In this document: piece after piece, positions 39,314 to 51,024 of the stretch
Layout of the letters: each line of letters opens with the position of its first letter
Position numbering within the stretch: the stretch's first letter is position 1
DNA from: Trichaptum fuscoviolaceum
Lineage: Eukaryota; Basidiomycota; Agaricomycetes; Hymenochaetales; Trichaptaceae
DNA length: 64,000 nucleotides
Direction of reading: 5' to 3'
Assembly: GCA_910574455.1 (NCBI GenBank)
Contig: CAJSYZ010000011.1
Coordinates: forward strand, 1,054,001 to 1,118,000
Notes under the pieces: generated by a model
Database searches by the model: none
Told to the model about the DNA's origin: nothing
Seen by the model: the letters and a program-made list of their open reading frames with translations, nothing else
Program-made: the position numbers and the translations under genes

Positions 39314-41651
39314 TTATAGTGAGCCGTCTCGCCAAGCAGTAGCGAAATTCTTCGCAGCTTGCTCCTGCGCGTCGCCCTTGTTCGCACCTTGGCCTTCACA
39401 GACTTGAATGCCGTCTTCTGAACGAAAACCAAAAGTCAAATACACCTATAACATAATTGACAGATGCAGTAACTTACTTATAACCTCACAGGTGAAGATA
39501 GGGCTATGGGCCAGGCCAGATGGCGGACGATCCTCGAAACGCACTTGATCAACCAGTCCAAACTGCATAAGATGTGCGCGCAAGATCGGAAGATATGGCA
39601 GACGCTGAGAAAAAGTATCTGGGTCTCTTTCCACTAAAAGTGCCTGTTAGACTCGATGGTGGACAGTACATATCAAATGGATATACCTAGTCTCTGCAAT
39701 GCCATTTTTGCGGACTGCTCTTCAGCGTCTTTTTTCTGCATGGACAAAGCCGAACCAAGCTCCTCTGAGCCGACTACATAGAAGTAAGCATCTGATGTAT
39801 GCGCATATGTTCATAGATTAATGTACAAAGACTCACTAGTACATGTTATTCTCCAAGTAGGGTTGTGTTCGAGACCTATTTTGGTATATTCGTACAAGAT
39901 GGGCTCCCGAAACTTTTGCTTATACAAATTCAACGCCTGCTTGAACACTGGTCGCACCGGGAGATACAAATGTGGCATGTAGAAAAGAAATAAGCTGATG
40001 GTCTCCAAATTTTCGGATATAGACATTCCTACCATTGCTTTCCATGTGAAGGAAATCATTGAATGACGGGGAGGGTGGTTTTGGGAGATCTAGCCAAGAC
40101 TCGAATGCTCCAGATGAGTTCCCAGGAGAAGGCAAAGAAGATTGCAGTGGCGCGGTGTCGACTAGTTGTCGGAAGTCATCGGTGAACCATCATTTCCTGT
40201 CAGTCTTCTTGGAACAGATGCATTTACTCAGTGATTTGCATACCTCCGTTCACGACAAACACAGGTGTTCTCTGAATAAGCACAGGTGAATCTGTTACTG
40301 AGAGATTGGCCAGATTCTCGGATATTTCTATGCCACTGTCGTGCTCTGACTGTTCACCCCTTTCGTATCTCGCTAGAGAGTCAACAATGCCCTTTTCGCT
40401 TGCCAGAGTACTTCAAAATAAATTACTGATTAAATGCAACGGACATATTCCGTCTATATAAACGCACCTCATTATAGCTTCGATTGTCCCCATCGAGGGC
40501 CTATTAACCGGATCCATAATCCAGCACAGGGAGCAAATGGAAAGCACTCTTTCCTTGAATACCATGAACTCAGGACGTTCCGCAGTCAAGCCACTATAGT
40601 CAAAAAGCTGTTGCTTAGAGAGCATGATGATGACTTCCGCATCTTTCTGCGATGAGAAAGGTATTTTGCCACACCATAATTCCTTTCCCATGTAATTTCC
40701 GGTAAGTATCGAAAGGAGTCTGAGAGGAAACGGAACGTGGTCACATACTAAGAAGGTCATCCCAAACATCCACACATCGCCTGCTGGTGTCGGCTTTCCA
40801 GAGCTATCCGAAGTGACGAATTCAGGTGCTCGATATCTCGCAGCGCAATAACCAAATACGCTTGAGACCGTTTGTCCTGCAGTCAGGTCCTCGATGATTT
40901 TGGAAAGTCCAAAGTCGCAGATCAAAGCTTGGCCAGAATTGGATACTAGGACATTGTCCTATCTTATATTTAGTATCAACGGGACCAAAAGCGTAGAAAT
41001 GATTGGAGACCTACCCCGCGAAGATCCCCATGAGCCACGGCCTTCTGGTGCATGAATGACAAGCCATTCGCAATGCCCGAGACCTTGCAGATAGGAGACT
41101 TGTCAACCGTCCCGAAATGGGACTGGAGAACGAAGTGGCAAATACATAAAGGCGAGGATGCACTCACAAATTTCAGCAAATCGACACCCTCTGTGGTCTT
41201 GATATACTGCCTCGCTGTCCCATTGTCCATCCACGGTGATACTAAGCATGGGAACCCACCCTCAAACCTGTATAGTATGCCTTCTAGCCGGAGGACGTTT
41301 GGATGCCGAAGGGTTCTCCAGGAATCAATTTCCCGCTTTATTCTCTAACAATTCTTAATTATTAGCACGGCAAGCAAGACAAGAGTGTTGCACTACCTTC
41401 TCAGCCTTCTCTTTGTTTAGTTCATTGCAATAATAATTTCTAAAAGACTTTATCGCATAGAACACGGGAGGGTTTGCGTGACGATCCTTATACTTGTATA
41501 CGTCCGAGAAAGCGCCGCAGCCTTGGATAACGGGGCTCGCCTCCTCTAAGTCGGTCGTTAGGTCCATACAGAAGTATGAGTTATCCATAGACGAGCGAGT
41601 AAACGCTCTCGGACGTATCTGTGTTGTACTAGGTGAGCGGCTGGAGGACAT
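39314..41651 (-). CDS. Kinase-dsRBD fusion, gene B
   Basis: ATG 41651 starts MSSSRSPSTTQIRPRAFTRS. The kinase has GCGAFSDVYKY, YAIKSF, an HGDLRG catalytic loop continuing to DNVLVS, DFGLSK, YRAPEF and GDVWMFGM, so all key residues are present. A Ser/Pro linker with LDLPKPPSPSFNDF precedes dsRBD1 (VFKQALNLYKQK, WRITCTIGSEELGSA, QKKDAEEQSAKMALQRL). The second dsRBD contains QRLPYLPILRAHLMQFGLVD, FTCEV, KGDAQEQAAKNFATAW and ends WRDGSL, like A and C. An 85-nt intron separates linker and dsRBD1. The gene is a close paralogue of A and C and the nearest gene downstream of C. Confidence 0.82.
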
Positions 41652-42843
41652 GATGGCTTATTGGACGCGTGCTGAAGAGGCGTAGATCTTTAAGAGCAGA
41701 AGTCGCTCCCTCACAGCTCCATACACGTTCCAAGGTTCTACACCGCAAGTGCGTGCACTTCTAGTCTTCTAGAGGAGATTTTAAACCTATGCACAGCGGG
41801 CTTCTGTCCCTCGTGATCGAAGAAGTCGGAACCAGACAATGTAGACGCCCATACTTTAGTAACCACAGGTACGATATATCGCAGGTGCTGTGCTGTGCCT
41901 TCATCATCCAGTAGTAGACGAAATGTCAGCAGTCGCTTATATGCGTGTCAAGCGATGGAAGTTGATGGTGACGAAGTTGCGCATATGGGTGCCAGTGTGT
42001 TGTAGTACGAATCTCACTCTCACGGCGGCACAGCCTGCCAGCGCCGCAGGGCAAGCGCCGAAATCAAATACAAGCTCCGCGCGAACTTTATTGTGAGACT
42101 TCTCCAACGAATTCGGAATTTCGACTGAAGTCCAATTATTTGAATATTTCCTCCAATATAGGCACAGATCGAAAAAGTGAGCAATGCAATGTTGTATTAC
42201 AGCAAAAACGCATTGTACATAGAGGGAGTGCTGCAATAATCATAATGCCACATGATCACCCTTATCAAAGTCCCGCAACTCTACACAGCCCGTTCCCCTG
42301 CTTCTCATTTCACTAACTCCGTTTGTGCCTGCAATCGGACGCGTGTATGAGCTCGCAAGATCTGAGCATTCTATATGGGATGTGCTCTTATAAGCATTCG
42401 ATCGCCGTCTGCCGCACGAAAAGATATCTCCAAATTTAGAGATTGAAGTCCTGTGTCTCAATATGACAGAGCAGTTGTCACAATCACAGTAGTAAGAAAC
42501 CCCGGGGACACTGGCAGTTAATGCATGACGTCAACTACAAAGTAATCCCTGCTTTAAATGAATTGCGAGCACTACCTGCCTTGTTCAAGAAATCTCCGAG
42601 CTCACGGTTCATGCGGGTCGTTATGGTATGATGAACAGTATACATAATTATGTCCTAGGCCGTACTGAATGTACATTATAAAATTGACTTCTAGAGGCTA
42701 AACTGGATCGTCTGTCAAAAGAGAATTAATATCACGATTACATTCGCACTTCGCAAATGCCAAAAGAAAACCAGAAACAAACATCGGGTATTTTGATGCG
42801 CAAATGTGCGACTGCTAAAAAGCACCAGGATGACTAGAAAACA
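41652..42843. other. Intergenic between genes C and B
   Basis: The first 200 bp hold the gene B promoter (shared element at 41741-41755, then a CTTCTGTCCCTCGTGATC stretch related to the other family promoters). The rest, including the 3' flank of C, shows no gene. Confidence 0.5.
41741..41755. promoter_or_regulatory. Shared promoter element, gene B copy
   Basis: CACCGCAAGTGCGTG, 89 bp upstream of the gene B start and identical over 15 bp to the gene D copy. Confidence 0.5.
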
Positions 42844-45800
42844 TTACAGTGAACCTTCGCGCCAAGCAACGGCGAAATTTCTCGCTGCTTGCTCCTGCGC
42901 GTCTCCTTTAGTTGATGCGATGCCTTCACAGACCTTGACACCATCTTCTATAAAAACGTTAAGCACATTTTCGACGCGCGTAAGTGACTGTTCAGCTTAC
43001 TTCTGACTTCACATGTGAAGGAGCGATTGTGGGGTGGACCACTTGGCGGGCAATCAATGAATTGCACTCGGTCAAGTAGCCCATGCTGCGTGAGATGGTT
43101 GCGCATAACCGGAAGAAACTGTAAGCACTGAGCGATCATAGTGAAATCCCTCGACTCTAAAATTGTTTATCAGGACAATTCTAAAGTGTGTGTTTATGAA
43201 AGACAGACTTAGTTTCTGTACTGCGTCCCTCGCAGACTGCTCTTCCGCAATTTTTTTCTGGTGAGAAGAGCCTGTGCCAAGTTCCTCCGGTCCAACTTAA
43301 CTGTGGTAAGTCACCTGTAGGACTAAGAGATCAAGAGGCTCACTCGTGCATGTTACCTTCCAGATAGTAGAGTTATCGGGACCGACTTGGCTAGCGTTAT
43401 ACTTGACTACCGCCGGTTTCTTGGTCTTGTAAACATTCAGCACGCCCTTGAAGACTGAATAAGTTAGTGGGATGAGGAAGGTGCAACCAAACGTGAATAA
43501 GCTGTTGAGGTGTATTATGCAGTTTCCTATTTCAGCTCATGTTTATGTAATCGTTTTGTATCAGACTGTTTCTCGCCCTTTTATTCGTCTCGAAACATGT
43601 CTGCCACCTCAGTTCTTTCTTACACGAACTGAGGTGAGTACCATTATTGTTCACATATCATTCTCTTATTGATTGTAGAGTAGCTTGATATTTTAGGTAC
43701 ATACTCTACAATACGAGTTCTTTCTTACACGAACTGAGCTTGATATTTTAGAACTCAGCAGGTTATGAGCCTTGCGGTCGCATAGCTCCCTGCCACTCTA
43801 GAAATTAAACCGTAATTAAGAATTCATGTCGCAAACCCCTCATCAAAACCAGTCGGTGCCACGTCCGATTGGAGACCCATTTCACACCGCAGACACGCAC
43901 GGTGACTTATTTGGAGCGTCTCCTTTGACAGCACTCTCTGATCTTCGTGCCACCGGACTTGCCACCCCTCCTCGACCAGCCACTCCTGCCAACCACTTGT
44001 CACCATTTGCAAGCTCGCCTAGGAATCCTTTTAGACCTATGGCACTCTTCCAGGAACCTTACGAGCCACGGGAGAAAATGCAAAGCCCGGTTGAACTCCA
44101 GATGCTCGAGGAGGATGGCTCTAATTTTATCAACTGGTTGTCGACTCTCCAAGTCTTTATGGAGTTTCAGCATGTCTTTGGCGTTGCTTCTGGTGCTGAA
44201 CCTATTCCGGAGGACCCAACTGCTAGAGCTAAATGGATAAATAAAGATCTTCTGGCTCGTGCTCAGTTCGCTCGCAATATTCCGATCTCTCTGTTCGGCC
44301 AACTCGATAAAACGAGCTCAGCTTCCATCTTAGCAGAATTAAAGTCACGGTTCTCCCAGCAACAAGACATGCGATATGCTATCACATGCAAACAATTGCG
44401 TGATAAACGCATCGGACCTACTGAGCGCATGAGTGCGCATATAGCAGAAATGCGCAAACTGCGCTCCGCATTCCTCAATTCAGGAGGCACACTAAGTCCC
44501 ATGGAGTGGCGCATGATTCTTGTCATGTCTCTAGCTCACGAATGGTCGCCCTATAAAGCTCAATTCGTCAACGTTCAAGATCCTGAACAGATTATCACCA
44601 CTCTGATTCTCGAGGAACTACGCATAGATGATGAACGCGGCATCAAGACTATTGCTGAAGTAAAAGAGACGGCACTTAAGTCGCAAGCCACAAGCTCCTC
44701 AAACTCCCGTTCCAGCTCTCGTTCCCGCTTTCGTTGCGAAAATTGCAACGTCCAAGGTCATACGAAAGATCGCTGTTATTATCCGGGAGGAGGAGGGACG
44801 CCACCAGCCACTTGGAAGCCACGTCAAGAGATTTTTGACAAGCTACAACGAGCGCAAGCACAAGTTCAAGCTCAACCGTCGGCTTCCATCACCAATACGA
44901 CTGCGCATACAGCCAGCGTCGCATCCCAGATTTACACGAGCGCATCAATATCAGAAGCATTCAAAGGCTCTACTCACTATGCCTTCGTTTCGACCGCCTC
45001 ATATTCTCCTTCGGAGGATATTTTCATTGTGGATTCTGGGGCGAGTTCCCATATGGTGTACGATGCATCAATCTTGCACGACTATATGCAGTTTCAAGCT
45101 CCGCAGCATATATCCACGGCAAAGGTCGGCGAGCCTATCTTGGCAATTGGACACGGATCCATCCGTGCTAAATTTGAATACCAAGGAGCAAATACTTCCG
45201 TCACCCTGATTAACGTGTTGCTCGTCCCTGATCTGGACGTCAATCTGCTATCTGTCAGTAAGCTCGTTGACGCGGGGATAAAGCTTAATTTCTCCACCGA
45301 TCACTGCACATTTACAGCAGGCGATCATACGTTCGCTTCCGCGCAAAAGGACGGCTCGCTTTACAAGGCAACGTTATTCGTATACGATCACGATCATTCG
45401 AGTCTAGTCAGCTCATCAATAACCGACATCACTCAAGATCTTACGCTGTGGCATAGACGTCTCGCCCATATCTCTGAGCGTCGTATCAAGTCGTTGGTTG
45501 ATAATGAAGCTGCCACTGGGATTCGGTTGAAAGGTCACAAGTCTGTCGGACTATGCGAACCATGCATTATGGGAAAACAACATGCGACACCCTCCCCATC
45601 AAGCAACTCATTTGCTAATGCTGCCTTCGACATCATTCACTCGGATATTCAATATTTCATCTCTGAGTCGTTCAGCCATGCCAAATATGCTCTGACTCTT
45701 GTCGATGAACATACTCGTTACACTTGGCTCTTCCCCATCAAGGAGAAGACTGGCGCTGCTGTTCTCGACATTTTTTCGACGTTTGACACAATGATTGAAA

Positions 45801-48800
45801 CTCAACACTCTAGCCGAATCAAGGCGCTTCACTCTGACAATGGGGGTGAATACACCAATTTGGCCTTAACTGAATATCTGAAGTCGCGTGGCATCGAGCA
45901 GAGGCTTATTGCTCCACACCGACATGAAATGAACGGTCTGGCCGAACGCATGAATCGTTCGATAGCTGATGGAGTACGGTCCATGCTTCAAGACGCGCAA
46001 CTTCCTCCTGTTTATTGGGCTCACGCTGCCACCTACTTCGTCGACATTAACAATCTAATGCCAAACGCTTCGTCCCCACCCGGCTCCACCCCTCACCAAA
46101 TGTTACACGGTCACAAACCGGACGTATCTCATCTGCGTGTGTTTGGGTGCCCGGCATACGTTCGAGTGCCACCGGATTTTCGTAAGAAGCTTGATCCCAA
46201 ATCACGGAAAGGGATTTTTGTCGGCATTTACAATGATGCCGCATACAAGATCATTATGCCCTCGCGCGAGATTATCAAATCCAAGGATGTCATATTCAAT
46301 GAACTACGCAGCTCTCAACCGCTCCCACCGACTATCGAACAACCTACCGAAGTCGTGCCACCCGCTGGTCTCGAACCTGTTTCAAACGAATCACTTGCTC
46401 AGCGCCGCCCTCGACGAGCAGATCACACCTCTTCCGACCGACGTGAGAGCATCCGTCAAGAGTCAGCCTACGAGTATATGGACAACCCCATGAGGGGGAG
46501 CGTTGCCAATGCTCGGCGCATAGTGTCTGGGCACATCGTGCCACTCACGATGACCGAGGCACTCAAAGGCCCAGACGCCGCTAAGTGGCAAGAAGCCGGC
46601 CTCTATGAGCTTGGCATGCTGAAGAAGCATGACGTATGGGACGAGGTTCCTCGTCCGATTGACACTCATGTCATTAAGGGCAAATGGGTTTTCAACATAA
46701 AGCAAGACGGCGACTCACTTGTGTTCCGCGCTTGATGGGTTGCTCGAGGAGACTCTCAATTGCCTGATGAGTTCGGTGAACTCCACGCGAACACTGGTGA
46801 TTTCAACATTGCACGCACTTTCTTCGCAATATGCGCAGCCGAAGGAGCTCAGCTATGTACCATTGATATCAAATCAGCGTACTTACATAGTCCTCTAGAC
46901 CTCAGCAAGCCCATCTATGTCGAATACCCGACAGGGTTCTCTCCCTCGACTCCAGAGGCCGTCTGCGAGCTCAAGAAGGCGCTTTACGGTCTTAGACAAG
47001 GTGCTCGAGCCTGGCAAGATGAGTTCTCGTCGACTCTTGGCCAAGCCGGCTACAAGCCACTCGTATCTGCGCCATCTGCATACAGACAGGCAGACGCTCT
47101 TGGTGAATGCCTGATTCACACACATGTTGATGATTGTAATGCCATCTGCTTCACTCCATCTAGCGCGTCAATCTCCCAAGTACAACGTTTCCAATCGGAC
47201 ATTGGGAAACACTATGATTTCTCCAAGAAGGATCTGTCAACTACCGCTCGGGTTCTAGGCTGGGATCTTACTTTCGACCCTCTTACGAGCACAATTAAAA
47301 TCTCGGTGGCAACTAAGATCGAGAACATTGCTCTAAAGTATGGCCTGCAAGATTCTAACCCTATTCAAACTCCAATGGCTGAGAACGCTCTCGCGACCTT
47401 CCACGATGATGATTCCAAACCCTTTGACGATCCTCCCTTCCCCTATGCTCAAGCTGTTGGCGAACTTCTATGGCTTGCTATGAACGCTCGACCTGACATT
47501 GCTTTCGCGGTCATAAGTCTCACTCGATTCCTCAAAGCACCAAAATCCTCACACTGGTCTGCAGTCAAGCGCGTCATACGTTACCTTCTTGGTTCTAAGT
47601 CCCTTGCTCTCACTTATTCCAAGTCCGGCTCTTCGTCTACACGACCCGTGGGTTTCTGTGATTCCGATTGGGCCAGAGACCCACAAGATCGCAAGTCGAT
47701 CTCCGGTTTTGTCTTCATCTTTGCCGGAGCCGCTATCACTTGGAAAGTAAAACGGCAAACTGTTGTAGCTCTCTCAACTGCTGAAGCCGAATATCTGGCT
47801 GCGTCTCTTGCGACTCGAGAAGCAATATGGTTCCGTCAATTTTTTTCAGAAATTAATCGACCTTACGAACATCCTCTGCAATTATTTGGTGACAATCAAG
47901 CCGCGATTAAAATGAGCAGCAACCCTGTTTATCAAAACAAAACTAAACACATCGATATTGCTGCTCATCATCTTCGCGACGAATGCCACTCGAACCGCGT
48001 ATCCCTTACGCATATACCTGGCACTTCAAACCCGGCCGACATTTTTACTAAGCCTCTCCCTCCCTCCCTTCATTCCAAATGTGTTTCTTTTCTTGGTCTC
48101 ACTTGAATCATTTTTCCCCACATTTCCTATACATTACGGTCATTACATCTCACATTTTCTATTCTTTTCAAACTCTTCGAACACTCGCTGAGGGGGAGTG
48201 TTGAGGTGTATTATGCAGTTTCCTATTTCAGCTCATGTTTATGTAATCGTTTTGTATCAGACTGTTTCTCGCCCTTTTATTCGTCTCGAAACATGTCTGC
48301 CACCTCAGTTCTTTCTTACACGAACTGAGGTGAGTACCATTATTGTTCACATATCATTCTCTTATTGATTGTAGAGTAGCTTGATATTTTAGGTACATAC
48401 TCTACAATACGAGTTCTTTCTTACACGAACTGAGCTTGATATTTTAGAACTCAGCATAAGCTATAAAGGAGACAAGAAGTCTAATCGCATACCGGTACTG
48501 TCCTCTTGCAGCATTGCATTCACCGATGGGGATGGCGGTTTCGGAATATTTAGCCATGACAAGAGAGACTTTGGTCGAATCAAAGGTGAATTTAGTGTAG
48601 CTAGGCTGCTCGACGAATATGACGAGCCGAATGGCGAAGGCGAAGAAGGATGAGATGAGAGGGCGTCGTCCAGCTGAGTGGAAGTAGGAGAGCCGTTGTT
48701 ACCTTCGAACCATCATCATCTGTAACTGGGAGCACTCGCAGATATGTAAAAATTCACATACCTCCGTTCGCGACAAAAGTGGAGGTTCTTGGCATAAGCA

Positions 48801-50136
48801 GAGGTGAATCCGAGATCGATAGATTGCTTATACTATCTGGCTGCTCAAGTCCGCCATCGACAACTTGATCAGCCTCCGTGGGGCTGGACAGAGAGCCGTC
48901 CGCCCTCTCCTCACTTGCTAGAAGCCTTAGTACCATCGTGTTCATTATTAATGCTGGTTTGTGGAAGAACTGATTCAACTTACCTCATTAAAGCTGCAAT
49001 CGTAACCATCGAAGGTCTATTTGTTGGATCTATGACCCAACATAGTGTGCATACCGAATGCACCCTTTCTTTGCATGCCTTGAAATTAAGCCGTTTAGCA
49101 TCAATGTTGCTGAAGTCGGGCAATTCGCATTTGGACAGCATCATCATCACTTCTGGATCTCCCTTACCCAGGAAGGGAATTTGACCAGACCATAGTTCCT
49201 TTAGCATGTAATGTCAGCGGAAGGTGTTAAACAGGGTCACATAATAGACACATACCAGGAATGTCATTCCAAACATCCACACATCTCCTGGTAGCGTCGG
49301 TTTCTCCTGTACGTCGTCCAGAGCATAAAATTCTGGAGCCCGGTATCTGTAAGCAGTATGACCGACTGTACTTGACGCTACTTGTCCCGCAGTCAAGTTT
49401 TCTATGATTTTAGATAGACCAAAGTCGCAGATCAATGCTTGACCTGAGTCAGAGACGAGTATGTTATCCTATCGTGTGAATTAGGTAAAATAAGTGGAGC
49501 GTTGTAATCTTCATGGTGCTCACCCCACGAATATCCCCATGCGTTATGCCCTTTTGGTGCATATACGAAAGTCCATCCGATATACCCGAAACCTTCGGCG
49601 GGTTAGAGAATGATCAATGGACAGCAGATCTTTGACAATGGTACGAGCTTACGAAGTTAATAAGCTGGATTTCATTTGCGTCCTCGCAATGGCGTTTTGC
49701 GGTGCCCTTCTGCATCCAAAGAGAAACCAAGCATGGGAATTGGCTGTCTGGCCGGTACAATATGCCTTCTAGTCGCAGGACATTGGAATGCCTAAGGCTG
49801 GCCCAAGATCGAATTTCCCTTTTGATTCGCTGACAAAAAACACAATCAACATAGCTAGCAAAACAAATGTATATGGTGCGGTACCCTTTCAGTCTGTTTC
49901 TCGCTCAGTTTGAAGCTTGTGTGATACCTAAATTCCTTCACCGCATAGTAGACGGGAGGATCGGCGTGTTGATCCTTATATTTGTAAATGTTCGAGAAAG
50001 ATCCGCCACCTAGTGCGCTTGTTACAGCTTCCTCTAGCTCAGCAGTCAGGTCCACACAGGAGTATGAGAGATCTATAGATGAGCGAGAAATTGCCCCTGG
50101 GCGAGACTGTATAGGAGAGCCACTGATTTGCGACAT
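42844..50136 (-). CDS. Kinase-dsRBD fusion, gene C, with retrotransposon in an intron
   Basis: ATG 50136 starts MSQISGSPIQSRPG. The kinase has GGGSFSNIYKY, YAVKEF, HGDIRGDNILVS, DFGLSK, YRAPEF and GDVWMFGM. A linker ends LNIPKPPSPSVNAML. The two dsRBDs lie on the far side of the copia element: VFKGVLNVYKTKKP, WKVTCTIGPEELGTGSS, QKKIAEEQSARDAVQKL, and then FLPVMRNHLTQHGLLDRVQF, FTCEVRS, KGDAQEQAARNFAVAW, ending WREGSL. The intron between linker and dsRBD1 now spans 43455-48492; without the element it would be about 79 nt. Both exon flanks and splice sites look intact, so the gene could still work if the long intron is spliced. Whether it does is unknown. Confidence 0.72.
43503..43760 (+). repeat. 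Copia 5' LTR
   Basis: 258 bp, TGTTGAGG...ACTCAGCA. It contains two copies of an internal GTTCTTTCTTACACGAACTG stretch. Confidence 0.95.
43761..43771 (+). other. Primer-binding site, half initiator-tRNA type
   Basis: GGTTATGAGCC directly follows the 5' LTR. It is complementary to the anticodon stem-loop region of initiator tRNA-Met (GGCTCATAACC), the internal priming site used by copia-type elements with a half-tRNA primer (family knowledge). Confidence 0.7.
43826..48106 (+). pseudogene. Copia gag-pol polyprotein with one in-frame stop
   Basis: A single frame from ATG 43826 encodes a gag part with a CCHC knuckle (CENCNVQGHTKDRC, about residue 303). The protease follows with DSGASSH (about 403), then the integrase with an HHCC zinc motif (HRRLAH...CEPC) and LHSDNGGEY of the DDE core. 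The reverse transcriptase has TIDIKSAYLHSPL and HVDD in place of the usual YVDD, and the RNase H has STAEAEYLAA and GDNQAAIKM. A TGA at 46733-46735, in the reverse transcriptase just before WVARGD, is the only break; the frame continues unchanged to 48106. Stop readthrough is possible in principle, but a nonsense mutation is the simpler reading. Confidence 0.9.
48190..48198 (+). other. Polypurine tract
   Basis: GAGGGGGAG lies directly upstream of the 3' LTR, the expected place for second-strand priming. Confidence 0.8.
48199..48456 (+). repeat. Copia 3' LTR
   Basis: 258 bp, the same sequence as the 5' LTR by direct reading; followed by the TAAGC duplication. Confidence 0.95.
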
Positions 50137-51024
50137 GGCCACTGTAGATGATTTGCCGCAGTGATGTTAGTGCTCCGCTAAGTTGCAGTGGGTATTTAAG
50201 CTGAAGCCCGCAAGAACCTTTCCGGTGTACTCACAAGTTATGTGCACGTTCCGAGGTCAAGTTCCAAAAGAGCATGTAATCCAAAAGCAACATAGCATCT
50301 AAAGTAGGCTTCTATTCTTCGTGATTGAGGGACGCGAAGCCAAACAAATTAAACGCCCGTTCGACTGCCAGTGAGAATTTGTACCATTGCAGGTGAGTGT
50401 GATACCTTCTCGTACACAGCATCTGGTTGGGTGTTACCAAAGAAGCCAAAGGATGCAGTATTGGGACCGACGGCAGTTGGTGAACTTGATAAAACGATCG
50501 CCGCGGCGAGACTGCCACTGGCACGACGGTCTGATCATCATGATGCCAGTGTCGTTCAAGCTCCGCTTCAACTTTGACTACTTATATTACTTGAAATTTC
50601 TAACTCGCATCCAAGTCTACTTGAAGACAGTCTTCTTCCCCGCCGAGAGAAAAGCAATGCCAGAGGGAGCTCGCCATATACCTATCGCGCAGGCCATTAA
50701 TATAGCCAGTGCAGCGCATGTTTTGGGTGCGTCGATGAATGTACAAATGGCCCCTCATGATCTCTCAGACTTCAATCAGATAAGCCACCAAACTTTATGT
50801 ACACAGCCCGTTTTCCTCGCTTCTTCCGCTGCCAATGTCCGCTATTCACGACTTGCACAGGAATTCGTACTGGTAAGAAGTATGAATCTCTAAATGCTAG
50901 CCCTATGTATCTACGACTGCGCACTTTCTGAACAGCAATCTGATTTGAAGAGCCCTATGCTGACAAGTCATTTGTATGCGCTGCGGATAGTTAATAAAGA
51001 AAACTGCGCACCAATACCTATGCG
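50137..51024. other. Intergenic between genes D and C
   Basis: The gene C promoter side keeps an ACGTTCCGAGGT stretch (50246-50257) related to those upstream of A and B, and a GCCAAACAAATTAAACGCCC stretch matching the gene D promoter. A plus-strand frame of 168 codons across 50387-50893 has no domain and overlaps these promoter remains. Confidence 0.45.

Larger units (their letters stand above)
43503..48456 (+). mobile_element. Complete Ty1/copia LTR retrotransposon, 4,954 bp
   Basis: Two 258-bp LTRs that begin TG and end CA flank a gag-pol frame with the copia order protease, integrase, reverse transcriptase, RNase H. The 5-bp duplication TAAGC is on both sides (43498-43502 and 48457-48461). 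By eye the LTRs are identical, which indicates a recent insertion. It lies in the opposite direction to gene C. Confidence 0.95.

Noticed and set aside
43270..43330. An in-frame TAA in dsRBD1 of gene C, seeming to make it a pseudogene
   Set aside because: A 48-nt intron with a GTTAAG-type acceptor removes it and gives TCTIGPEELG. Genes A and B use the matching junction, so the stop is intronic.
50387..50893. A 168-codon plus-strand open frame upstream of gene C
   Set aside because: It has no domain, overlaps promoter sequence shared with other family members, and its composition looks non-coding.
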